From Cyanophora paradoxa (Eukaryota > Glaucocystophyceae > Cyanophorales > Cyanophoraceae): DNA of 64,000 bases. Location of the stretch: the NCBI GenBank assembly GCA_004431415.1, contig QPMI01000254.1, positions 33,540-97,539 on the forward strand. The letters are read 5' to 3'. Under the pieces are notes generated by a model. It was not told the origin of the DNA. It searched no databases and saw only the letters and a program-made list of their open reading frames with translations. The position numbers and the translations under genes are program-made. Shown in pieces: positions 56,201 to 64,000 of the stretch. Every line of letters starts with the position of its first letter. Position 1 is the first letter of the stretch.

Positions 56201-58016
56201 GGACGGACCGGGGCAAGGAGGCGTGGCGGAACCCGCGGGCGCGGGGCAGCGTCGCGGTGGAGGCCTCCTCCATCGGCCTCTGCCTCACCCCCGCCGCCCT
56301 CGACGACGTCGTCGGGTCCGCCCGCGCCGGCGGGGCGGACGTCGCGCCCGGCCCGGGCTGAGGGTCTCGCGGCAGGTGCCAGGTGGGGCGCTTCTTCACG
56401 CAGGACGGTTGGCGGCCGGTGGAGAGCAGCTCGGAGCAGGCCGGGCCCTGGGTCACCGTCGACCTCCAGACCGTCGAGGCCCGCCCCCGCCCCCGCCCCC
56501 GCCCCCTGAGCCGGCTCCGCGGCGCTGACGGGGCGGGGCGTGGCGGCAGGTGCGGGCGACGCACTACGCGCTGTCGACGACGACGTCGCAGACGGAGGAC
56601 TTCCCGCGGCGCTGGCAGCTGCAGGCCTCGCGCGACGGGCGCCACTGGAAGACCCTCGCCAGCCACGACCCCGACGAGCGCCTCCGCCGCCGCGCCCAGA
56701 CCTACGTCTGGCGCCTCCACGTGCGCCCCGCACCGCCCCGGCCCCGGCCCCCCGCCCGCCCCGCCGCCCGCGCCGACGCCACGGGGGCAGCCGGAGCCGA
56801 AGGAGTTCTACCGCTACTGGCGGATCATCCTGACGGGCCCGAACGAGCGCGGCACCCTGCACCTCGAGCTCTCCGCCTTCGAGCTCTACGGCTACCTCCG
56901 CGACGCCCCCTGGGTCGGGCCCGCCGCCCTCGGCACTCGCCCGGGGCCCGACGAGGGGCCTAAGGCGCCCCCGATGGCCCCGCCCCGGCCCCTCTCCGCG
57001 CCCCTCGCGCAGCTGCCGCCCCCGCCGCCGCCGCCGCGCCCCAGCCCCATCCCCAGCTGCCAGCCCCGCCCCGCCCCGCCTTCGCCGCCACCGCCCCGCC
57101 GCAGTGCAGGCCGCCCCAGGCCCCGTCCCACCCTCCGCCGTATACGTCGCGCCACTGGCGCAGCCGGGCTCGGGTCCCGCCCCGGCCGCCGCGCCCGCCC
57201 CCCTCCCGCGCCTGGCCCGCCGACCTACGCGTTCGCCCAATCCGCCCCGCCTCCCCCGCCGCATCCGGTCCCCTGCCGCCAGCGGCGCCGACGCCGGCCC
57301 AGCAGCCTTGGGCCCAACACCCCCTTGGACGCCGGCGCCGGCACAGGCGCCGGCACAGGCGGCGCCCCCGCAGCGCCGCAGCCGGCGCCAGCTCAGCCGC
57401 CAGTGATGCCGGCCGGCCAGCCGCTCCAGCCGATGCCGGCCCAGCCCGGGCCGATGCCGGCCCAGCAGGCGCCGCCGGGAACCCAGCCTTTGCTGCCCCA
57501 GCCCGGGCCGATGCCGGCCCAGCTGATACCAGCCCAGCCGACGCCATCACAGCCGCCGCCGCCGATGCCGACTCAGCCGCAGACGGCAGCTCAAGTGACG
57601 GGCCCGCCGCCGGCCCATCCGCTGCCAGCTCAGCCGCCGGCTGCTTTGCCCTGGGCGCAGCCGTCCCCGTGGGCCCCCGGCGCAGCCCCGGCGGCCCCGG
57701 CACCGGCACCGCCGGCCGCCCCGCTCGTGCAGCCCGTCGCGCGCGCCCCGGGAGCATCGGCGCCGCCGGCGCCGGCCGGGTCCGCCTTCTCGGCGGTCGG
57801 GCCCCAGCGCCGGCCCCCGCACCGGCGCCGGTGAGCTCCGCTGCGCCGTTCCGGCCCGTGCGGCCGACGTCGGCAGCGCCGGCGCGCGGGGCGCCAGCAG
57901 CGCCGGCGGGGGCGGGGGCGGGGCGGGGGCGTGGGGGCGACTCGGATGAGGAGATCGTGGAGGACGCGAGCGACGAGGAGCCGTTCAGCATCCGCGCCGC
58001 CCGCGAGCGCCTCTAG
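53261..58016 (+). CDS. Large C2-C2-coiled coil-B-box-coiled coil-discoidin-like protein
   Basis: ATG at 53261 (MPAAIGTLYVSIIGARQL). The first C2-like segment continues RGRLEIEVVDESQGWLTQM and, across a GTGCGCC intron, GRVLGSVHLRLRWEP. The second C2 (54140-54660) is clear: VRVVSATNLPAKDLVHGLSD, SDPYVVLSVHD, SLSPLFEEEFTF and VYDRDLFRDELLGEV. A long coiled coil follows (54850-55200). A canonical B-box is at 55384-55490: C-x2-H-x8-C-x2-C-x4-C-x2-C-x5-H-x2-H. A second helical region ends at about 55840. Then come YWLGTDRGKEAWRNPRARG and an F5/8-type/discoidin-like domain: THYALSTTTSQTEDFPRRWQ, LQASRDGRHWKTLASHD and FYRYWRIILTGPNERG. The tail is Pro/Ala/Gln-rich with PMPAQ repeats and ends DSDEEIVEDASDEEPF. 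There is no RING before the B-box. The membrane-binding and ubiquitin roles are inference. Confidence 0.75.
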
Positions 58017-58304
58017 CCCGCGGCCGCCCCGCCCTCCCGCCTCCCCGTGGAAGCCCGGAACTTCGAGGCTTCGGAGGCGTGCATTATACTCGATTTATTG
58101 AGCGGTATTATCAAATGCAATCAGCTTGTCGTTACCGTGGGCTACTAGGCTAGCCGATGATATCGATATCGATGCCGCGCGCAGTGCGGGGCCGGGTGAC
58201 GATGATATCGATCGCGATCCAGGGCGCGGCCGGCCCAGCGGGTGACGATGATACATCGATGCCGCTGTGCGGGGGCGGGTGAATTCGAATCAATTGAAGT
58301 GCCG

Positions 58305-58448
58305 CAGTGCCACGGTGGGCGCCCGACGGCCTCGGAAGTGGGCCATGGCCCGGGGCCCACCGTGGCACTGGGCCCGGCGGCTCGAAGTGGGCGCCCGACG
58401 GCCTCGGAAGTGGGCCATGGCCCGGGGCACACCGTGGCACTGGGCCAG
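58305..58448. repeat. 72-bp tandem repeat with perfect 16-bp inverted arms
   Basis: Copies start at 58315 and 58387. CAGTGCCACGGTGGGC (58305-58320) is the exact reverse complement of GCCCACCGTGGCACTG (58355-58370); the palindrome GGGCCATGGCCC lies in between. It sits about 300 bp past the stop of the C2/B-box gene, next to GATATCGAT repeats (58157-58260). No gene in 58017-59002. Confidence 0.85.
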
Positions 58449-58758
58449 CCTGGCAGTGGGGCCAGCTGCCCGGCTGCAGCGTCCGACGGTCTAGATCTTG
58501 CAGCAGGCACACTCGTGACGAGCACGCACACCTTGGCACCGCGTGATCGCGGCGAAGCCTTCGAGGCCTACAAGAGGAGCAACGTTTACGAAAACGACGT
58601 ACAACACGAGCTGCACATTGAAATCCCTGCGATCAATCTACGATGAAATAAAGAACCCCCACCCTACAGAACCCCAAATTCGAAGCGAAAGCCAGCGAGA
58701 ACTAAAAAGCGATTTATCCACGTGCGAAGGAAAGGAGACCGGTGTCCTAACGCTATCT

Positions 58759-58838
58759 ATGCCCAACCCTAACGCTAACCAGAGTCAACCCTAAAGCTAA
58801 CCAGAGTCCTAGACACTGAAACGGAGATGCCTCCGCCT
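58759..58838. repeat. 80-bp dispersed repeat, copy A
   Basis: Begins ATGCCCAACCCTAACGC and ends GAGATGCCTCCGCCT; contains AACCCTAA words twice. It matches 62382-62460 with one single-base indel and the same orientation. It lies 164 bp beyond the patatin stop codon. Confidence 0.95.
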
Positions 58839-59002
58839 GATACGTAGTGGTACAGGTCCGGCACGAGGCCGGCGGGTCAAAACTTAATGCGATACGAAAT
58901 CGCGCTGCGCGGCCGCGCTGCTGCTCGCAGCGCGGCAAAAGAAGAACATAGGGATGGAGAGGCGAAGAGATTATGCGGTGCGCCGGGGCGGCGGCGGCGG
59001 GC

Positions 59003-62000
59003 TCAGAAGAAGGAGCGGAGGAAGAGAGGGCCCGAGGCCTTCTCCGGGGAGGGCGAGCGCTCCTCGCCGTCGGGCCCGGCCCGGGAGCGCCGGAGGGCGG
59101 GGTTGAGCGTCGCGGCGACCTGCCGCAGCTGCCGCGCCACCTCGGGGGTCTCCAGGTAGGCGGCCGCCATGGCCTTGAGCTCCTCGAGCTTCTCGGGGCG
59201 CGACTCGTCGAGCGCGTCGGCGAGCTTCTCGTCGTGGATGGGCGGGTTGAAGCGGTGGTACGAGCTGGCCGGGAGCAGGTCGGAGAGCAGGTGGTGCGTG
59301 TACTCGGTGCCCGTGGCGCTGCTCCTGAGGACGCGGCCGATGCTGAGGAGGCCCGAGTGCTTGATGGGCCCCTCGGTCATGCCGATGCCGGTGCCGAGGG
59401 AGAGGAGGCACTCGACGGGCTGCGCGGGGCCCCAGATGGAGCGGGCCTCCTGGAGGGCGACCCCGGCGGGGTTGTTGGCGAGCATCGAGCCGTCCGAGAA
59501 GACCTCGCCGCCCAGCGCGAACTCGGGGAAGTAGGTCGGCGCCGCGCACGTCGCCCGCAGCGCCTCCCACAGCGCGTGCTCGCAGCTCCCGGGGTACCGG
59601 CTCGACCGCCCCTTCCCGTACGTGTAGTTCCGGAAGAGGTACATCGTCTGCGGCGCGCGGGGCGGGTCAGCGCGGGGCGGCGGGGGAAGAGAAGGTGGAT
59701 GGCGGGGGCCGGACCTGGGGCGTGCGGGTGAGGAGGGTGGAGATGGCGAAGGTCTTGCAGGCGCGGGCATCGTCGGCGGTGTTAATGAGCGGCTCGAAGC
59801 CGCCCTCGCGCTGCAGGATCTTCTCGAAGGCGCCGGCGTCGTAGTAGCCGCTCGTGGCCGCCATGCGCCCGGCGGAGACGACGGGGTGGGGCCCCGGGCT
59901 GAAGATCTGGCGGGCGAGCTCCATGTAGAGCTGGTCGATCTCCTCCATCGACCGGTTCTTGAGGCCGACGAGGTAGGCGATGATGCCGCCCGTGCTCGTC
60001 CCCGCCACCAGGTCGAACATCTCGTGGATGGGCAGCCCGCACAGGCGCTCCAGGTGCTTGAGGATCTGCACCGTCACGATCCCCCGCGTGCCCCCGCCGT
60101 CCAGCGCCAGGATGCGCAGCCCCGAGGCCCCGGGGAGCTTGCACGTCCGCTCTGCGCCGGCGTCACCAGGGCCCCGAGGGGAGGGCCGGGGGGCGGGGAG
60201 GCGGACCGTTGTCGCCCATCATGGCGAGGGCGCGGGAGGCCTTGGCCTTGGCGCGCATGGTGGCGTGCGTCTCGGGGACGCCGCGCGAGGCGCTGTCCCG
60301 CACGAACTTGAGCGCGTTGATCCCGCCCCGGTCCACGATCAGGTCCCGGATCGCCTCTGCCGCCGCCGTGTCGGCGCCGGGCGGGGCGGAGGAGACAGGG
60401 CGGTCGGGCGGGCGCACGGTTCTGGGAGAGGCGGCCGATGGCGCAGGCGGCCTGGGCCTGCACCTCAGGGCAGCCCGTGCTCCCGAGGCAGGCGAGCAGC
60501 ACGGGGATTCCGCCGTACCTGCCGGCCCCCGTCAGCGCCGGCCGGCCGGCGGGCGGGGAAGGGGCCGCGCGGGCGCACGCGACGATAGCCTCGCGGTGCT
60601 CGTCTGCGGGGCGGCGTCAGCGGCGGCAGAGAGGCGAGGAGGGGCGCGGCGGACCGCTCTCGGCGGCGAGGGAGGCGAGGGTGGAGGCGGCGACGCGCTT
60701 CGTGTGGTTGTCCGACTCGGGCGCCTGCGCCATCTTGATGGCCAGGTCCAGCGACTGGTAGAGCAGCGGCTCTGAGAAGGTCCCGAACATCGGCACCGGC
60801 AGCTGCTTGATCTTCTCCTCCATCTGCGGGAGGAAGGTAAGCGCGGAAAGGCGGGAAAAGGAAGGGGCGTGATCGCACGGCTTCGATGGCCTCCTTCTCG
60901 TGCTTGCGCAGCGCGTCCCGGGCCATGTCCACCTTGGACTTGAGGAGCTCGCGGACGCCCGCGCCGGGGATGGGCGTGTTCGAGATGGAAGTGTCGCGCC
61001 TCTCGGGGACGAGATTGGGCTCGTCCGTGCGCGGCACGGAGTTGTGCTCGTCGGCGGCCAGCGCTGCGCCTGCGGACGGCCCTGCGTCAGGCTATATACG
61101 TCGGCGCGGGTCGGGGGCAAGGCGCACTCATCTCCAGCGCAGACTCGTGCGACGACGTCGTCTCCAGCGGGATAGGTGGCGATCCGGTGATGAATGCGAG
61201 CGCGCGGGTCCTGTTCGCGGCGCGGCGGACGTCAGTAAGGCGTATGACGGGGCGCGGTAAGTGGCGCGTACATCATCGTCTCCCGGATCGCCTGGGCGGC
61301 ACGCGTCATCAGAGATTCTTTTCCGGACGCGTCCTTGTTGGTCGGGGCCTCGAAGACGGGCGTGGCGGACGCGGAGAGGGTCGAGGTCGGGAGTTCGAGC
61401 GTCGGCAAACTCGCCGGTTGTGACGATGTTGCTGTTGCGAGGCTAGCGAGCAACGCATCGCGCCGGGCAATCACGGCCGCCGCGAAGCGATGAATGGCGT
61501 CGTAGTTGTTGTCGGGCGGCGGGGAGGGAGAGGCGGACTTCTCCAGTACGGGCGCGGAGGGGACCGCGTCCTCCAAGGCCTGCTGCGGCCGCACGCGACG
61601 AAAGAGCGCGGAAGTTGCCAGATCTTCCACAGCGCGCTGAAAGGTGTTGAGGGACGTCTGGATGAAGGCCGAAAAGGTAGCAGTATTGCTGGGGCCGGGC
61701 GTCACGGCGGGCTCCATGAGCCGACGTCCTGGAGGCAGAGCAACTGCCTGCACGACCAGATTGAACGGCCGGCGGCGCCAAGCTTTCTCCGAGGCGCCTG
61801 CAATCCGAACACGCTGGCCAAAGAGGACACGCTCCCCGGGGATCAGGCTGCTGCTGCCGATCATTGATCTGGATGGGAGGATGTCATCCGCCTGTGAGGC
61901 GCCACGGGGACGCGCCCGCCGGGAAAGACGACGGGGCAGCCCGTTGATCAGCTCCTCCGCGGAGCTGGCAGCGGGGACCGCCAGGACGGCCGTAAAAGCT

Positions 62001-62152
62001 GCTGCCTCCTTCATGACTGAGCTCAATGCTGCTGTTGCCAACACCCCCGGCTCGCGTCCGAAGCGAGATCGAGAGCGATCCCTTCGGCCCTGCAAAGCTG
62101 AGTCATTGCGGGACAGGGGCGGGTCAAGGAGCGATACAAGGGCGCGGGGCAT
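59003..62152 (-). CDS. Patatin-like phospholipase, iPLA2-gamma (PNPLA8) type
   Basis: Ca-independent lipase acting on membrane phospholipids. The start is likely the ATG at 62152 (MPRALVSLLDPPLSRN). The N-terminal 300 residues are Ser/Ala/Arg-rich (possible organelle targeting). Helical ARM-like exons follow: VRELLKSKVDMARDALRKHE, YQSLDLAIKMAQAPE, VQAQAACAIGRLSQN and GGINALKFVRDSASRG. The patatin domain has the oxyanion loop LALDGGGTRGIV, the nucleophile elbow DLVAGTSTGGIIAYLVG (Ser of GTSTGG), APTYFPEF, and the catalytic Asp in FSDGSMLANNPAGVAL. It ends SGPLFLRSFF with TGA complement 59003-59005. ARM-like repeats before patatin fit PNPLA8. The catalytic dyad is intact. Confidence 0.87.
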
Positions 62153-62381
62153 CACCACGGACCTGTGCGCGCTCGCTCGGCGGCCTGGGCGCTGCGTGAA
62201 TTTGAGAGTTGCGCTGGTGGTGGTTGGTTGTGTTCCCCCCGGCTCCAACCCCCCTCAGCCCGCTTGATCCCCCCCGACTTCTCCCCCCCAAAGAAAGACC
62301 CCCTTTTATAAGCTGGCAAAATTGATCCGCGGTCCGCCTTTATAGTCGCCCTCGGCGCCGGCGCTTGCAATTGCGAACCCC

Positions 62382-62460
62382 ATGCCCAACCCTACGCTAA
62401 CCAGAGTCAACCCTAAAGCTAACCAGAGTCCTAGACACTGAAACGGAGATGCCTCCGCCT
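62382..62460. repeat. 80-bp dispersed repeat, copy B
   Basis: Near-identical to 58759-58838, same orientation, located 229 bp upstream of the patatin ATG. The two copies therefore bracket that gene. The flanking bases on both sides differ between the copies. Confidence 0.95.
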
Positions 62461-62630
62461 CGACCCAAGCAACCGACATTTGTTCTGTAGCAGCTATGAT
62501 CCGGAATGCGACGAGAACGCTCTTCCGTGCTGCTTCTGTCGGGCGGGCCGTGCGCGGCTGCCGCCGCAGCGGCGGGCTACGGAGGCGCTCCCGGGCCCCG
62601 CCGCCCGAAGCCCTGCGGCCGGCGAGCGAT

Positions 62631-62757
62631 CGAAAGTTGAGGTTTGACGGACGAAAGTTTGGACGAAAGTTGAGGTTTGACGGACGAAAGTTTGGATCCG
62701 GACGAAAGTTGAGGTTTGACGGACGAAAGTTTGGACGAAAGTTTTGACGGACGAAAG
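62631..62757. repeat. 11/33-bp minisatellite, copy 2
   Basis: Same TGGACGAAAGT monomer and GAGGTTTGACGGACGAAAGT unit as at 5821-5995, in the same orientation. It ends exactly where the exchanger stop codon (TAG complement 62758-62760) begins, so it would form the start of that gene's 3' UTR. Confidence 0.9.
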
Positions 62758-64000
62758 CTAGACGGGCGGCACGGCGGCGCCGGCGTTGGCGGCGGGGCGG
62801 AGGGGCACGCCGGCGCCGCCGGCGGGGCCGGAGGCGGCGGCGGAGGGGTTCGCGGCGGAGTGCGGGGCGGCGGCGCTGGAGGGGGCGCGGGGGGCGGCGG
62901 GGGAGTCGGGGCCCGAGGCGGCCCGCATGGAGGAGGAGCGGCGGATGAGGGCGCGCGTGGAGCGCTCGACGTGGTTCGTCCTGCGCGCGGGGCCGTGAGG
63001 GGCGCGAGGGGGGCGGGGCGGGGCGGGGCGGGGCGCACAGGAGGTCGTCGAGGTGGGCGGCGTCGAGCTCCTTGAAGACGAGGTCGGAGCGCAGGAGCCA
63101 GCGCTTCATCAGCACGTCCACGTGCCGGTACCTGGCCCCGCCCGCCCCGTCGGCCACTCCCCTGGCGGGGCGGCGAGGCGGGGCGGGGCGCGACTGCGTC
63201 GCGGCACGCACCAGCCGACGCAGTCGCCGGTGCGGAGGCCATCGGCGTGGAAGGGCATCATGGAGGCGAGGGTGCGCGGGGAGAGGCTCCCGTCCTCGTC
63301 CGCCTCCGCCGACGCCGCCGCCGCCTCCTGCGCCGCCGCCACCATCGCCCCGGCCTCCAGCCGCGCCGCCGAGATCTCCTCCTTGCTCTTCGTCCGCCCG
63401 ATGGTGGCCAGGGTGCGGCCGTCGTCGTCGGCGGCGCCGGCGGGGTCGACGGTGACCTCGGGGGCCTCGGGGATGGCCGGCAGCTCGACGTCGGAGAGGT
63501 GCTGGTGCGTGATCGACTCGACGCCCTCCACCCGCACGTTGAGCTTCAGGCGCTTCAGGAGCGGCATCGTCGAGCCGCCCATCACCGCGATCGTGAGGAG
63601 CACGATCATGAGCGTCGTCGTGATGAGGGCCTGCTTGACGGGGCCCTCCGGCAGGTCCATGGCGACCCCGAAGGCGACGCCCCCGCGCAGCCCCGAGAAC
63701 CACACCATGAACTGCGCGCGGGGGTTGGCGGCGGCGCCGGCGCGGGGCGGGGCGGGGCGGGGCGGGGCGGGGCGGGCCTGCGTGCGCCAGTCGATCTTGG
63801 ACTTGCGGCCGAGGTTGGCGAGGAAGACGAGGGGGAAGACGTTGAGCGCCCGCCCGATGAGACACATGAGCTGCACGCGCAGGACTGTGGGCGGGGAGGC
63901 GGCGCAGGGCGCGGGGCGGGGGCGGGGCGGACGGTGGCGACGAAGACCATGCCGAAGTTGAAGTCGTAGGACATGGAGCCGACCGAGAGGCCCACGAACA
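62758..64000 (-). CDS. Na+/H+ exchanger, CPA1/NHE family, C-terminal part, 5' end outside window
   Basis: Exchanges monovalent cations for protons across a membrane. Transmembrane exons: SYDFNFGMVFVATV, VQLMCLIGRALNVFPLVFLA, the family signature FMVWFSGLRGGVAFGVAM, and ALITTTLMIVLLTIAVMGGS. The cytosolic tail is short and Ala/Glu-rich (LEAGAMVAAAQEAAAASAEA), then RYRHVDVLMKRWLLRSDLVF, LDAAHLDDLL and a Pro/Ala-rich end (AANAGAAVPPV). Introns have tandem GGGGC on the plus strand (63744-63778; 63010-63036). The ion-binding half is beyond the window. Confidence 0.85.

Noticed and set aside
58759-58790. Telomere or subtelomere repeat
   Set aside because: Only two irregular AACCCTAA words per copy inside a unique 80-bp repeat, with genes on both sides; not a telomeric array.
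62496-62747. Plus-strand frame with KLRFDGRKFG repeats as a repeat protein
   Set aside because: The repeat comes from the 33-bp minisatellite, which is open by length alone; the same repeat near 5.9 kb is read in different contexts.

Overview
This is a gene-dense, very GC-rich nuclear window from a unicellular eukaryote. The evidence is spliceosomal introns (mostly 50-100 nt) in nearly every gene, a complete beta-tubulin gene with four introns, eukaryotic tRNA-Glu genes, and families such as SMYD, DIS3L2, PNPLA8-type patatin, B-box and F-box/LRR. A phytochrome that keeps the bilin-binding Cys in its GAF domain points to an alga. The beta-tubulin reads most like stramenopile or haptophyte tubulins, and GC-AG introns next to GT-AG introns fit several GC-rich chromist algae. 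I cannot name the species or decide the phylum from this window.

Layout from left to right: an ADCY10-type soluble adenylyl cyclase (minus, 3' end outside the window); a minisatellite; a ubiquitin-protease-like remnant; an unknown gene (7.6-8.6 kb); an AT-richer island; an ATP-grasp ligase (minus); beta-tubulin; a UBL/F-box/LRR gene; a SMYD methyltransferase (minus) head-to-head with the phytochrome (20.4-24.1 kb); a small coiled-coil gene; a saccharopine-dehydrogenase-like oxidoreductase (minus); a second F-box/LRR gene; a START-domain protein (minus); a 2-oxoglutarate/Fe(II) oxygenase; two identical tRNA-Glu(CTC) genes; an unknown His-rich gene; DIS3L2 (minus); a gene with two copies of a small putative zinc module (42.2-43.8 kb); an AT-richer island; an ARM-like His-rich gene (minus); a tRNA-derived SINE; a second gene with two copies of the same zinc module (minus, 47.8-49.7 kb); a TMEM223-like mitochondrial protein; a formiminotransferase-like protein (minus); a large C2-C2-B-box-discoidin protein (53.3-58.0 kb); an iPLA2-gamma-like patatin (minus) bracketed by an 80-bp direct repeat; and a CPA1 Na+/H+ exchanger (minus, 5' end outside the window).

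Genes often sit head-to-head with very short shared upstream regions: 67 bp between the DIS3L2 and zinc-module ATGs, 99 bp between the second zinc-module gene and the TMEM223-like gene, and about 200 bp for SMYD/phytochrome. Introns have a house style: GTGCGC at the 5' end, a C-rich sense strand often built of CCCCG pentamers, a CTGAC/CTGAG branch-like motif, and GCGCAG or GGCAG at the 3' end. Several introns clearly start with GC. There is no operon logic. The genes look like an ordinary mixture of signalling (cyclase, phytochrome, C2/B-box, patatin), RNA decay, metabolism and ubiquitin-related functions.

The most novel items are the four-copy H-x4-C-x19-C-x2-C-x-P module family, the phytochrome with a decayed kinase output domain and a 14-nt microexon at its chromophore pocket, the C2-C2-B-box-discoidin architecture, and a perfect hairpin over a 5' splice site. 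Gene models were built by eye from open frames, splice motifs and protein similarity, so internal exon borders are approximate unless stated.
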